Assembly (NCBI GenBank): GCA_018261895.1
Contig: JAGTRT010000015.1
Coordinates: forward strand, 1 to 64,000
Length of the DNA: 64,000 bases
Source of the DNA: Pseudomonadota bacterium
GTDB taxonomy: Bacteria; Pseudomonadota; Gammaproteobacteria; Burkholderiales; Rhodocyclaceae
Direction of reading: 5' to 3'
Under the pieces are notes generated by a model. It did not search any database. It was not told the DNA's origin and saw only the letters and a list, made by a program, of their open reading frames with translations. The position numbers were made by a program, and so were the translations under genes. Shown in pieces: positions 33,868 through 43,058 of the stretch; position 1 is the first letter of the stretch, and each line of letters opens with the position of its first letter.

Positions 33868-35031
33868 ATGATCAAAATGACCCTGCGTGCCGTTCCGGCC
33901 CTGTTGCTGGTCGCGTTTTCCGGTGCTGCATCGGCCGCCGCCTTCCAGTTGCTGGAACAGAATGCCAGCGGTTTGGGCAATGCCTACGCCGGCTCTGCCG
34001 CAGTGGCCGACAATGCCAGCACGGTTTTCTTCAACCCGGCCGGCATGACCCAATTGACCGGATTCCAGCTTTCGGCCGGTGTCGTCGGGGTAGGGCCGAG
34101 CTACGAATACCGTGACCAGAATGGCGTCAAGTCGGGTGGCGATGCCGGTGGCTGGGCCGCCGTGCCGAATGCCTATCTCTCGGCGCAACTGGCCAAGGAC
34201 TGGTTCGTCGGCCTGGGCATCTCGGTGCCATTCGGGCTGGCTACGGAATACGACAGCAACTGGGTTGGCCGTTCGCTGGCCATCAAGTCGGAAATCAAGA
34301 CCATCAACATCAATCCCTCGCTGGCCTACCGTGTCAATGACAAGGTTTCGCTGGGATTCGGCCTGAACTACCAGACCATCGATGGCGAACTGACCCGCAA
34401 CCCCGGCGCGCTCATCACCCTCAAAGCCGACGATACGGCCTGGGGCTGGAATGCCGGTGCGCTCTTCACGCTCTCTCCCGCCATGCGCGTGGGCATCTCG
34501 TACCGTTCCCCGATCAAGTATCGCCTGGAAGGGACCGTCAACAGCGCGACCCCGGTCTATGCCGACCTCAAGCTGCCGGACACCTTCATCCTGTCCGTCT
34601 GGCAGCAGGTTTCGGATCGCTGGGAAGCCATGGGCGATCTCTCCTATACCCGCTGGAATACGATGAAGTCGCTGAACGTGCAAAGCAGCGCCAGTGGTGC
34701 CCTGCTCAGCAGCGAAACCTTCAATTACGACAATTCCTGGCGCTTTGCCTGGGGCGCAGGCTACAAGGCCACCGACGCCGCCAAGCTGAAGTTCGGCATC
34801 GCCTTCGACCGCACGCCCGTCCGCAACGAATATCGTTCGCCGCGCGTTCCCGATAACAACCGTCTCTGGCTGTCGGTCGGCGGCCAGTGGAATGCCGGCA
34901 GCTACGGCAAGGTCGACCTCGGCTACTCGTATCTTTACGTGATGGATCCCAGCATTTCCCAGCCGGGGCTGCAGGGCAAGTACGACGCCAGTGCCCATAT
35001 CCTCGGCATGCAGTATTCGGTGGGTTTCTAA
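33868..35031 (+). CDS. FadL/TodX-family outer-membrane porin
   Basis: The 387-residue outer-membrane beta-barrel imports hydrophobic compounds such as fatty acids or aromatics. A signal peptide (cleavage after SGAASA) is followed by the family N-terminus AFQLLEQNASGLGNAYAGSAAVADNASTVFFNPAGM, which forms the hatch. The C-terminus ends in aromatic F (MQYSVGF) as expected for BAM insertion. CAAGGGAG precedes the ATG. Its substrate cannot be told from sequence. Confidence 0.92.
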   Translation: MIKMTLRAVPALLLVAFSGAASAAAFQLLEQNASGLGNAYAGSAAVADNASTVFFNPAGMTQLTGFQLSAGVVGVGPSYEYRDQNGVKSGGDAGGWAAVPNAYLSAQLAKDWFVGLGISVPFGLATEYDSNWVGRSLAIKSEIKTININPSLAYRVNDKVSLGFGLNYQTIDGELTRNPGALITLKADDTAWGWNAGALFTLSPAMRVGISYRSPIKYRLEGTVNSATPVYADLKLPDTFILSVWQQVSDRWEAMGDLSYTRWNTMKSLNVQSSASGALLSSETFNYDNSWRFAWGAGYKATDAAKLKFGIAFDRTPVRNEYRSPRVPDNNRLWLSVGGQWNAGSYGKVDLGYSYLYVMDPSISQPGLQGKYDASAHILGMQYSVGF

Positions 35032-35052
35032 GCTGACACGGCCAGGGCAAGC

Positions 35053-35565
35053 ATGCAGGCGCTCGAACTGGGTGGTATGACACTCGGTCTGCGTGAAGCC
35101 GTGATCGTCTTGATCGCGCTGGTCGCGGCCTACATGCTGTTCGTCGCGCTGCGCATGCGTGGCTTGCGCAAGCCACCGGTTGCGCCCGACAAGGTGCCGC
35201 CCTCGGTCAAGTCCGACGAGGCGCCGGAGGATGTTTCGCCGGAAGAAACGAAAGAGTCGAAGGAGAGCTGGGTCAGGGAATCGACCGGGCTGGCCAGCGA
35301 CGCCTTGCGCAGTGGCCTGGAGCAGGAAGTCGCGCAATTGCGCGATGAAGTCGACGCCATTCGCGGCGAATTGGCCGCCCTGCGTCAGGACATGCAGCAG
35401 GAACTGGCGCATTTCCGGGCCAGCCAGACCGTTTCCCCGATTTACGGCGATGCCATGCAAATGGCCGTTTCGGGTTACGATCCGGCGGCGATTGCCGAGC
35501 GTTGCGGCATTGCCCGCGCCGAAGCGGAGCTGGTCGTGGCGTTGGCCAAAAGTCAGGAGCATTGA
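35053..35565 (+). CDS. DUF2802 membrane-anchored protein
   Basis: The 170-residue protein has one N-terminal helix (AVIVLIALVAAYMLFVAL), a charged Pro/Glu linker, a coiled coil (about 95-130, EVAQLRDEVDAIRGELAALRQDM) and a C-terminal segment DPAAIAERCGIARAEAELVVALA typical of DUF2802. In other bacteria such genes lie near motility or envelope loci. Function is unknown. It starts 21 bases after the porin gene and precedes a SPOR protein gene, suggesting an envelope role. Confidence 0.8.
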   Translation: MQALELGGMTLGLREAVIVLIALVAAYMLFVALRMRGLRKPPVAPDKVPPSVKSDEAPEDVSPEETKESKESWVRESTGLASDALRSGLEQEVAQLRDEVDAIRGELAALRQDMQQELAHFRASQTVSPIYGDAMQMAVSGYDPAAIAERCGIARAEAELVVALAKSQEH

Positions 35566-35573
35566 GGGAAGTC

Positions 35574-36374
35574 ATGTCGGAAGAGCCGAAAGTGCCGGAA
35601 AACGACGAAGGGGCAGGGGAAGTCCGTAGCAAGCTGATGGCCCGTCTGGCCATCGCAGGCGTTCTGGTCGCCCTGCTGCTGGGCGTCCTGGCGTTCTTCG
35701 ATTATCTGGCGACCGCGCCGGATGAAACCGAGGAGCGGGTGTTTACCGAACCGGTACCCGTCGCGCCGAAAAAAGAAGTGTCGCAACCGGTGACGCCGGC
35801 CGAGAACCCGCCGGCGCCGCCCGTGGCGGAAAAGGCTGAAGCACCGGCCGAAGCGCCGCCACCACCCAAGGTCGAAACCCATACACCTGTTGCGGAAAGC
35901 AGACCGGAAGCGCCGGCCGAGGCTAGGCCCAAATCGCCGGTAACGACTGAGCCTGCCAGGAAGCCCGCTGCCCCGAGTCCGGCCGTGGTTGCTCAACCTG
36001 CCCCCGTGCCCGAAGCCACCAGCTCGCCATCCAATCTGGTTCCACCACCGAGAACAACGGCGCCGGCCGAAACGCTGCCCGCCAAACCGGCTACCCGCAT
36101 CGTCGAGGCCCGGCCAGCCCCGGCGCCCGCCGTGACACCGCCCGTCGTTTCGCGTCTGTTTTCCGGTTTTCTGCTGCAGGCAGGAGTTTTCTCCAGCACT
36201 CAGCGTGCCGAGGAACTCCATGCGCGGCTGACCCTGAGTGGCGTCCCGTCGACGCTGGAAACCCGCGTTCAGGTCGGGCCGTTCAAAACCAAGCAGGAAG
36301 CCGAGGCCGCGCAGGCCAAGCTGAAGGAACTGGGCGTCGAGACCATCCTCGTGCCACCCAGGGGCAAGAACTAG
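35574..36374 (+). CDS. SPOR-domain membrane protein
   Basis: The 266-residue protein has a cytoplasmic start, one transmembrane helix (about 22-44, RLAIAGVLVALLLGVLAFF), a long Pro/Ala/Glu-rich periplasmic linker (about 50-190) and a C-terminal SPOR domain (FLLQAGVFSS ... RVQVGPFKTKQEAEAAQAKL) that binds denuded septal peptidoglycan. The ATG at 35574 is 8 bases after the DUF2802 stop with GAGGGAAG before it. It resembles DedD/FtsN-type division accessory proteins. Confidence 0.88.
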   Translation: MSEEPKVPENDEGAGEVRSKLMARLAIAGVLVALLLGVLAFFDYLATAPDETEERVFTEPVPVAPKKEVSQPVTPAENPPAPPVAEKAEAPAEAPPPPKVETHTPVAESRPEAPAEARPKSPVTTEPARKPAAPSPAVVAQPAPVPEATSSPSNLVPPPRTTAPAETLPAKPATRIVEARPAPAPAVTPPVVSRLFSGFLLQAGVFSSTQRAEELHARLTLSGVPSTLETRVQVGPFKTKQEAEAAQAKLKELGVETILVPPRGKN

Positions 36375-36434
36375 GGCGTATTCCGCTGTAAGCGGCGCTG
36401 ACCGCCGCTTGCTTTAATCGCGCCCCGGCCTTTC

Positions 36435-36785
36435 TCAAGGCATGCCGGGCAGGCGTGGCAAGCCGAGGCTGCGCCGAACGTCGCGGTGCAATTGCAGCGG
36501 CGGCGGCAGGGGGGCCGCCTGGCGACGGGGTTCTTCATAGCGCCGATCGTCGTAGTAGCGCGAGCTGCGATCATCGTAGTAACGACCGCCACGGTCATCG
36601 TAATGGCGATAGCCGGAATTGTAGTAAATCGTGCCGCTCGGCTGGCCATAGCCCGGATAGGTTTCGACATAGACTGGCGGCGGGCGGTGATATCCCACCG
36701 GGTAGGGGGCGACCGCGCAGGCTCCCAGGCTACCGATCAGTGCGGTAGCGAGGCCGAGGCGAAGGAGCTTTTGGTTGAGATTCAT
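36435..36785 (-). CDS. small lipoprotein rich in Tyr/Asp/Arg repeats
   Basis: The 116-residue product has a lipoprotein signal (ATALIGSLGAC lipobox) and a low-complexity mature part with repeats of YYDDR (four units around residues 63-88) plus Pro and Tyr near the start. I do not recognise a family. The YxDDR repeats suggest a disordered surface or periplasmic protein. It stands alone on the minus strand. Confidence 0.65.
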   Translation of the reverse strand: MNLNQKLLRLGLATALIGSLGACAVAPYPVGYHRPPPVYVETYPGYGQPSGTIYYNSGYRHYDDRGGRYYDDRSSRYYDDRRYEEPRRQAAPLPPPLQLHRDVRRSLGLPRLPGMP

Positions 36786-36882
36786 GGTGCGTCTTTCCGG
36801 GGGTTAGGTAAGCAAATAACGCGGTAGTTCCCCATCCGGCATACGCTAATGACGTGCCATTTTGTAACGAATCGTTAGCGTC

Positions 36883-37446
36883 TTAGCGAGGCGCTTCTTC
36901 TGGACTGATTAAACCTAAAAATTCCGGGCTTGTTACCGTTTTTCGGACAAGTGCCTGCACTGCTGGTGCAAAGGCCACGGCGGTTTCCCCACACGCTGTT
37001 ACCCCAGCGAATCCGGCTGAAAATTCATACTTTTCATCGACGGTTAGTGCTTTCCCGTTGGTAGAGACTAGACGAATCGAAAAGTACCATTCTCCTCCTA
37101 CCACTCCTTTGCTGGAGGAAAACTCAGCTTTTTCAATGTTTCCTGAGAGTGCTATTTTTGCGTTGTTTTCAAAGGCGTCAGCGGCTTTGAACTCTTCAAT
37201 GAATGCCCTCCTGATATACCCTCCAACGCTAAGTCCTTCCGGTGGCGTGATTCTTCCGACGCCTCGACACATCGATGCATATTCCTTTGGTTCGGCAAAC
37301 TGGCCAATGCTCACCGTTCTGCCCATTTTCTTTATTGCCGTGCTGCTTTCATAACCAACATCGTAATTCGGTGCAGTCAATGAAGTGCAAGCGCTTAAAA
37401 CTAGTACTGCAAAGGCTGGGCCGATTTGCTTGATGTCAATGCTCAA
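36883..37446 (-). CDS. predicted lipoprotein, AT-rich gene
   Basis: The product is about 187 residues with a lipobox (FAVLVLSAC) and no family I recognise. The mature part includes GVGRITPPEGLSVGGYIRRAFIEEFKAADAF and a region with two cysteines. I chose TTG at 37446, which follows a GAGGTG site. An open frame continues upstream to 37524 without a better signal. Base composition is clearly richer in A and T than the flanking genes. It is divergent from another AT-rich lipoprotein gene, with 113 bases between them, suggesting joint acquisition. Confidence 0.65.
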   Translation of the reverse strand: MSIDIKQIGPAFAVLVLSACTSLTAPNYDVGYESSTAIKKMGRTVSIGQFAEPKEYASMCRGVGRITPPEGLSVGGYIRRAFIEEFKAADAFENNAKIALSGNIEKAEFSSSKGVVGGEWYFSIRLVSTNGKALTVDEKYEFSAGFAGVTACGETAVAFAPAVQALVRKTVTSPEFLGLISPEEAPR

Positions 37447-37559
37447 AATACACCTCGTGTCTTGGTTTTTTGGAAGAGTGTAGCCATGCTTCAGTGTTTG
37501 TAGTTTGCCATAGCAGGTTAACATTTGAATTTGTCAGTTTCCCAATTAAGGACTAAAGA

Positions 37560-38036
37560 ATGAAACGGAATCTTTTATCGTTTTCGATGTTGATTTGTGT
37601 TTTGCTAGCAGGATGCGGCGGCGCTCAAACCGTAACCCGTACAAATGCACCAATACCGGAGCAAATTCGAAGTGTTGCTTTTTCGCCTCAAGCTGGAAAT
37701 TCAACAGAGGTCGATTCGTATATTTCCGATGCCTTAGCTGAACAGAACGTTGTAACGAATCCTCCTGTTGCAGCAGGAGCAAGGAAAAGTCCAGACTCGG
37801 ATACTATTTTGACCTACACGGATGTTTGGCGTTGGGATTTGGCGATGTATTTACAATCGATTTCAATCAATCTTTACGATGCAAAATCAGGTCAATTGCT
37901 TGTCTCTGGGCGTTGGCGGGATTCATTTTTCCACGCCTTTAACCGTGGCGAAGCGATCTCTAAAGAATTGATCGCAGAAATGTTTAGCAAGCTTCAGCCG
38001 GCTACCGGGGGCGGTGGGGTGGCTAAGCGCAACTAG
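37560..38036 (+). CDS. predicted lipoprotein, AT-rich gene
   Basis: The 158-residue product has a signal peptide and lipobox (ICVLLAGC at about residues 12-19). The mature part contains TYTDVWRWDLAMYLQSISINLYDAKSGQLLVSGRW, reminiscent of small envelope lipoproteins with a beta-rich core, but I cannot name a family. It is divergent from the preceding lipoprotein gene and shares its low GC content. Both are probably foreign to this chromosome. Confidence 0.7.
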   Translation: MKRNLLSFSMLICVLLAGCGGAQTVTRTNAPIPEQIRSVAFSPQAGNSTEVDSYISDALAEQNVVTNPPVAAGARKSPDSDTILTYTDVWRWDLAMYLQSISINLYDAKSGQLLVSGRWRDSFFHAFNRGEAISKELIAEMFSKLQPATGGGGVAKRN

Positions 38037-38064
38037 GATTGCCGTTTTTGGAGGGCTAAAGACC

Positions 38065-38394
38065 TTAGCTTTCAGCCAAGGTCTTGCGAATCCGCTTGGC
38101 GAACACCGTCATTTCCTTCGCGGCTTGGATGTCACCTTTCGTCTCGGCAACGCTGATGCCGCGTTCGTAGGCGGCCAAGGCGCCGGAGTGGTCGCCGGCT
38201 TCGGCCAGTGCCTTGCCGAGTACTTTCCAGGCAGCGGAGTAGTTGGGGTCGCGGTCGACGGCGGCGCGGAATTGTTCGGCTGCCTTGGCCGGTTCGCCGG
38301 CCTTGAGGTATTCGTTGCCGAGCGAGAAGCGGAGCAGGGCGCCGTCGCGGGGGCCATCGAGCATTTTTTCCAGGGATTCGATACGTGGGTTCAT
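38065..38394 (-). CDS. tetratricopeptide-repeat protein
   Basis: The 109-residue protein has about two TPR units ([32 protein letters not shown] and the following [27 protein letters not shown]). The family mediates protein contacts, and no enzyme domain is present. The ATG at 38394 gives [12 protein letters not shown]. Longer versions overlap the divergent ridA region. An 8-bp stem (38059-38066 / 38078-38085) overlaps its stop codon. Confidence 0.8.
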   Translation of the reverse strand: MNPRIESLEKMLDGPRDGALLRFSLGNEYLKAGEPAKAAEQFRAAVDRDPNYSAAWKVLGKALAEAGDHSGALAAYERGISVAETKGDIQAAKEMTVFAKRIRKTLAES

Positions 38395-38437
38395 GGGTAA
38401 AATAGGGTTTTGCAATCTGGATACAGGAAGCTTACTC

Positions 38438-38818
38438 ATGGCCAAGACCATCATCGCCACCCCGAATGCCCCGGCTGCCATCGGCACCTATTCGCAAGCC
38501 GTGCGCGTCGGCGATACCGTTTACATGTCCGGGCAGATCGGGCTCGATCCGGCCACCATGCAGATGGTAGACGGCATTGACGCACAAATCGTTCGCGTTT
38601 TCGACAATCTGAAGGCGGTTGCCGAAGCCGCTGGCGGTTCGCTGGCCGATGTGGTCAAGCTCAACGTCTTCCTGACTGATCTGGCCAACTTCGCGAAGGT
38701 CAATGAAACGATGGCCAAGTACTTCAGCGAGCCGTTCCCGGCCCGTGCTGCTGTCGGCGTCAAGGAGTTGCCGCGTGGCGCGCTGGTTGAGGCCGATGCA
38801 GTGATGTTCATCGGCTAA
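38438..38818 (+). CDS. ridA: RidA family enamine/imine deaminase
   Basis: The 126-residue trimeric protein hydrolyses reactive 2-aminoacrylate and related imines. [25 protein letters not shown] and the terminal [26 protein letters not shown] contain the Rid motifs, including the Arg that binds the carboxylate. The ATG at 38438 matches the family start ([16 protein letters not shown]). recG begins 10 bases later. Confidence 0.93.
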   Translation: MAKTIIATPNAPAAIGTYSQAVRVGDTVYMSGQIGLDPATMQMVDGIDAQIVRVFDNLKAVAEAAGGSLADVVKLNVFLTDLANFAKVNETMAKYFSEPFPARAAVGVKELPRGALVEADAVMFIG

Positions 38819-38828
38819 TCAAGGCCCA

Positions 38829-40898
38829 ATGACGACAGCGGGTGCGCCAGCCCCGGCTTCTCCGCCCATTCGCGCCTCCGAGGCGCTGCAGAAGAAGCTT
38901 GCCAAGATCGGCCTCCATCGCGAGGCCGATTTACTGGTGCATCTGCCGCTGCGCTACGAGGACGAAACGCGCATCACGCCGGTCAATCGGAGTTTTGGCA
39001 ACGATCCCGTGCAGGTCGAAGTCGTCGTCCATAGCAATGAAATCCAGTTCCGGCCGCGCCGGCAGATGATTGTCCGGGCGGCCGACGAGAGCGGCGAGAT
39101 CACGCTGCGCTTTTTCAGTTTTTATCCGAATCAACAGGCGGCGCTCAGTGAAGGTTCGCGCATCCGGGCGTTTGGCGAAGTGCGTGGCGGCTTTTTCGGC
39201 GCCGAGATGGTGCACCCGCGTTTCCGCAAGGTCGGTGACGACGAACCGCTGCCTTCGGAGTTGACGCCGATTTACCCGTCGACTGCCGGATTGGCCAATT
39301 CGGCGCTGCAAAAGCTGATCGGCAAGGCCTTGGTGGCGGGCGATCTGTCTGAAACCCTACCCGAAGCGCTGCGCCAGCGCCTGAAACTGCCGGGGCTGGC
39401 GCGCAGCCTGCGTTTTTTGCACACGCCGCCACCCGGCACCGATCTCGATACCCTGCACGCCCGCAACCACCCTGCCTGGCGGCGTGTGAAATTCGATGAG
39501 GTGCTGGCGCAGCAACTGTCGTTGCGCCGCGCTTATCTGGCGCGTCGCGAACAGGGGGCGCCGGTGTTGGTTGCCCGTGATGATCTCGGGGCGAGGCTGC
39601 TCGACAGCCTGCCCTTCGGCCTGACCGGCGCGCAGGTGCGGGCGATGGCCGAGATCGGCGCCGATCTGGCGCAGCCTTATCCGATGCAACGCCTGCTGCA
39701 GGGCGATGTCGGCGCCGGCAAGACCATCGTCGCCGCCTTGGCGGCGTGTCAGGCCATTTCGGCCGGCTGGCAGGCGGCTTTCATGGCGCCGACGGAAATT
39801 CTTGCCGAGCAGCACTATCTGAAATTGAAGGACTGGCTGGAACCGTTGGGCATTCGTGTCGCCTGGCTGTCCGGCAGCCTGAAAACAAAGGCCAAGCGCG
39901 AGCAGCTGGCGGCAACGGCGGCCGAGGCGCAGTTGGTTGTCGGTACGCATGCGCTGATCCAGGATGGCGTCGACTTCGCCAAACTGGGGCTGGCCATCGT
40001 CGATGAGCAGCACCGCTTTGGCGTCGCCCAGCGGCTGGCCTTGCGCAAGAAGGGCGACAACCCGCATCAGCTCATGATGTCGGCGACGCCGATTCCGCGC
40101 ACGCTGGCCATGAGTTATTACGCCGACCTCGACGTGACGGTGCTCGATGAGCTGCCGCCCGGCCGGACGCCGATCAAGACGCGCCTGGTCGCCGACAATC
40201 GGCGCGACGATGTGGTCGGGTTCGTGAAGAAGCACGTCGAGGAGGGCCGGCAGGCCTACTGGGTCTGCCCGCTGATCGAGGAATCGGAAGCCTTGCAGTT
40301 GCAGACGGCGCAGGAAACCTACGAGTCGCTGGTCGAGCGGTTTTCCGATTTTGGGCAAAATTTCCGGTTGACCGTGGGATTGGTGCATGGCCGCCTGAAA
40401 GCCGACGAAAAACAGGCCGTGATGGCCGCTTTCGCCGCTGGCGAGATCGATGTGCTGGTGGCGACGACGGTCATCGAAGTCGGCGTTGATGTGCCCAACG
40501 CCAGCCTCATGGTCATCGAGCACGCCGAGCGTTTCGGCCTGTCGCAATTGCACCAGCTACGGGGGCGGGTCGGGCGCGGGAAATACGAGTCGAGTTGCAT
40601 CCTGATTTACGCCGGGCCGCTCGGCGAGGTGGCGCGCCAGCGTCTCAAGATCATTTTCGAGAACACCGATGGTTTCGAGATTGCCCGCCAGGACTTGCAG
40701 ATTCGTGGTCCGGGCGAGTTCGTCGGCGCGCGGCAGAGCGGCGTGCCGCTACTGCGCTACGCCGATCTGGAAATGGATGCCGATCTGGTCGAGATGGCGC
40801 GGGATGTGGCCGAGGAAATGTTGACCGAGCACGCCGAACTGGCGGAAAAGCACCTGCAGCGCTGGTTGGGTTCGCGCGAGGAGCTGCTCAAGTCCTGA
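38829..40898 (+). CDS. recG: ATP-dependent DNA helicase RecG
   Basis: The 689-residue helicase reverses stalled forks and branch-migrates junctions. It shows an N-terminal wedge/OB domain, Walker A LLQGDVGAGKTIVA, DEQH box IVDEQHRFG, MSATPIPRT, and the C-terminal helicase motifs GLVHGR, ATTVIEVGVDVPNAS and QLHQLRGRVGRG. Before GLVHGR it has extra residues (SDFGQNFRLTV) compared with E. coli RecG, coded by a copy of the dispersed repeat. Its stop overlaps the convergent LysR gene by 11 bases. Confidence 0.96.
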   Translation: MTTAGAPAPASPPIRASEALQKKLAKIGLHREADLLVHLPLRYEDETRITPVNRSFGNDPVQVEVVVHSNEIQFRPRRQMIVRAADESGEITLRFFSFYPNQQAALSEGSRIRAFGEVRGGFFGAEMVHPRFRKVGDDEPLPSELTPIYPSTAGLANSALQKLIGKALVAGDLSETLPEALRQRLKLPGLARSLRFLHTPPPGTDLDTLHARNHPAWRRVKFDEVLAQQLSLRRAYLARREQGAPVLVARDDLGARLLDSLPFGLTGAQVRAMAEIGADLAQPYPMQRLLQGDVGAGKTIVAALAACQAISAGWQAAFMAPTEILAEQHYLKLKDWLEPLGIRVAWLSGSLKTKAKREQLAATAAEAQLVVGTHALIQDGVDFAKLGLAIVDEQHRFGVAQRLALRKKGDNPHQLMMSATPIPRTLAMSYYADLDVTVLDELPPGRTPIKTRLVADNRRDDVVGFVKKHVEEGRQAYWVCPLIEESEALQLQTAQETYESLVERFSDFGQNFRLTVGLVHGRLKADEKQAVMAAFAAGEIDVLVATTVIEVGVDVPNASLMVIEHAERFGLSQLHQLRGRVGRGKYESSCILIYAGPLGEVARQRLKIIFENTDGFEIARQDLQIRGPGEFVGARQSGVPLLRYADLEMDADLVEMARDVAEEMLTEHAELAEKHLQRWLGSREELLKS
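40345..40381 (-). repeat. dispersed repeat copy B, inside recG
   Basis: CCGATTTTGGGCAAAATTTCCGGTTGACCGTGGGATT is the reverse orientation of the window's dispersed repeat. It is read in frame as DFGQNFRLTVG just ahead of the GLVHGR helicase motif, where E. coli RecG is about five residues shorter. Confidence 0.8.
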
Positions 40899-41748
40899 CG
40901 CGTTGGGCCGAGGCGATGATGCCGTCGCTCAGCGTCTTGAGCGCCGCCATCGGCGTGGCTTCGCGCAGCGAGATCATGCCGGTCGGGACGAGGCTGAATT
41001 CGTCGGGCACCGTTTCGATGACGAGGTCGGCGGCGTGGCTGGATTGCTCGGCGACGCGGCGCGGCATGAGCGTCCAGCCGAGGCCGACGGCGACGCAGCC
41101 GAGAATGCCTTCGAGCGTACCGAATTCCATGGCGTCGGCCACGGCGTGGCCTTGGGCACGCTGCCAGGCGACGGCGCGCGTGCGGTAGGCGCAACCCTCG
41201 CGGAACAGGATGAGCGGCAGCATGACCGGGTCGGTGCCGGCGGCGTGGACCTGCACGAGTTCCTCGACGACCAGTTCGTCGAACTGCAGGTCGGGGTGGA
41301 TGACCGGGCCGGCGACGAAGGCGCAGTCGAGTTTGTGGTCGAGCACCTTCTCGGTCAGCGTGCTCGTCGTGTCGGTGAAGACGCGCAGTTCGAGGCCGGG
41401 GTGGGTCGCCCGCACGGCCTTGAGGGCGCTGGGCAGGTGCAGGGCGGCGAAGGTTTCCATGGCGCCGATGCGCAGTTCGCCGGCGCTTTCGCCGACCTGA
41501 CGGACCGCAGCGGCCGTCTGCCGTTCGAGCATGAGCATGCGGCGGGCGTAATCGAGCAAGACACGGCCGGAAGGCGCGAGTTCGAGCCCCCGCCCCTTGC
41601 GGAAGAAGAGCTCGGCGCCGAGTTCTTCTTCCAGCCGGCGGATACGGCCGGTGACGTTGGACTGGACCGTGTTGAGTTTGCGCGAGGCGGCGAGAATCCC
41701 GCCTTCTTCGACGACGGCCTGAAAGGTGCGGAGGGCGACGAGTTCCAT
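40888..41748 (-). CDS. LysR-family transcriptional regulator
   Basis: The 286-residue regulator has an N-terminal winged helix-turn-helix (ELVALRTFQAVVEEGGILAASRKLNTVQSNVTGRIRRLEEELG) and a substrate-binding domain of the periplasmic-protein fold. The ATG at 41748 gives the usual LysR start. It is divergent from the MFS gene with 101 bases between, the typical layout for a LysR protein controlling its neighbour. The effector is unknown. Confidence 0.92.
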   Translation of the reverse strand: MELVALRTFQAVVEEGGILAASRKLNTVQSNVTGRIRRLEEELGAELFFRKGRGLELAPSGRVLLDYARRMLMLERQTAAAVRQVGESAGELRIGAMETFAALHLPSALKAVRATHPGLELRVFTDTTSTLTEKVLDHKLDCAFVAGPVIHPDLQFDELVVEELVQVHAAGTDPVMLPLILFREGCAYRTRAVAWQRAQGHAVADAMEFGTLEGILGCVAVGLGWTLMPRRVAEQSSHAADLVIETVPDEFSLVPTGMISLREATPMAALKTLSDGIIASAQRVRT

Positions 41749-41849
41749 TGGTATCTCAAATAACGAATGATTGATTCTGAACAAATCACTTGTATGGATA
41801 CTTTACGCTGTTTATTGTTCGGCTATCAAGCATAAAAAAGGAGTCATCC

Positions 41850-43046
41850 ATGACCTCACAGAGAGAACGATTACAGGTGTTGAGCGCCGGGATTTTCAGC
41901 TTGTTGCTGACCTTCGGCGTCGCCCGCTTTGCCTACACGCCGCTGCTGCCGCTCATGCAGCAACAGGCCGGGCTGGGGCTGGCCGAAGCCGGCTGGCTGG
42001 CCGCGCTCAATTACGCCGGTTATTTGACTGGCGCGCTGATCGCCTCGCAGATCAGCGACCTCGTGCTCAAGGACAAGCTGTACCGGATCGGGCTGGTCGT
42101 CGCCATCCTGAGCACGCTGATGATGGGCCTGACCACCGATCCGCTGCTCTGGATGGTTTCGCGCTTCATCGCCGGGCTGTCCAGCGCGGCCGGCATGCTG
42201 CTCGGTACCGGCCTGATTCTGAACTGGCTGATTCGCCACAATCATCGGCCGGAGCTGGGCATCCACTTCGCCGGCATAGGGCTGGGCATTGCCGGTTGTG
42301 CCGTGGCGGTGTGGCTCATGAACGGTTCGTTCGACTGGCGCGAGCAGTGGTTCGCCTTTTCGGCCCTGGCCTGCCTGCTCATCGTGCCGGCCCTGGCCTG
42401 GTTGCCGGCGCCGGATACGAGCACGGTGACGAAGAGCGGCGCGACCATGCACGACAATCCGCCGAGCCAGCTGTTCCTGCGCATCTTCATGGCCGCCTAT
42501 TTCTGCGCCGGCTTCGGTTACGTGATCAGCGCGACCTTCATCGTTGCCATCGTCAATGGCCTGCCGGGGCTGGCCGGGCAGGGCGGGCTGGCCTTTCTGG
42601 CCATCGGCCTGGCGGCGGCGCCGGCTGCCTTCAACTGGGACCTGATCGCGCGCTACACGGGCGACATCAATGCCCTGATCCTCGCCGCCGTGCTGCAGAT
42701 TGTCGGCATCGTCCTGCCTGTGGCCGTGGGCGGTCTGTACCCGACGCTGTTCGGCGCGCTGCTTTTTGGCGGAACCTTCATCGGCATGGTGAGTCTGGTC
42801 CTGACCATGGCCGGGCGCTACTACCCGACGCGGCCGGCCAAGATGATGAGCAAGATGACGCTCTCCTATGGCGTGGCGCAGATCATTGGGCCGGCTGTGG
42901 TCGGCTGGTTGGCGACGCGGCTCGGCAATTACTCGATCGGCTTGTATCTGGCCGGCGGGGTTATGGTCGTCGGCGTTGTGCTCTTGGCTATACTGAAGCT
43001 TGTCGAAAAGCGGGACGCTGCCCCGGCGCTCTGCGCACAACATTAA
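41850..43046 (+). CDS. MFS transporter, YbfB/YjiJ family
   Basis: The 398-residue protein has about 12 transmembrane helices and FGVARFAYTPLLPLM, the signature of the YbfB family. AAAAAAGGAG precedes the ATG at 41850. The substrate is unknown. Position directly after a divergent LysR gene and before three redox/tautomerase genes suggests export or uptake of a small electrophile or its product. Confidence 0.88.
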   Translation: MTSQRERLQVLSAGIFSLLLTFGVARFAYTPLLPLMQQQAGLGLAEAGWLAALNYAGYLTGALIASQISDLVLKDKLYRIGLVVAILSTLMMGLTTDPLLWMVSRFIAGLSSAAGMLLGTGLILNWLIRHNHRPELGIHFAGIGLGIAGCAVAVWLMNGSFDWREQWFAFSALACLLIVPALAWLPAPDTSTVTKSGATMHDNPPSQLFLRIFMAAYFCAGFGYVISATFIVAIVNGLPGLAGQGGLAFLAIGLAAAPAAFNWDLIARYTGDINALILAAVLQIVGIVLPVAVGGLYPTLFGALLFGGTFIGMVSLVLTMAGRYYPTRPAKMMSKMTLSYGVAQIIGPAVVGWLATRLGNYSIGLYLAGGVMVVGVVLLAILKLVEKRDAAPALCAQH

Positions 43047-43058
43047 ACGGAGATGACG

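Noticed and set aside
33841-35562. 573-residue open frame antisense to the FadL-type porin and DUF2802 genes
   Set aside because: It is a shadow of GC-rich third positions. The plus-strand genes have signal peptide, family motifs and ribosome binding sites.
38059-38085. 8-bp stem (AAGACCTT / AAGGTCTT) between the lipoprotein and TPR genes as a terminator
   Set aside because: It overlaps the TPR stop codon, has an 11-base loop and no T-run, so the case is weak.
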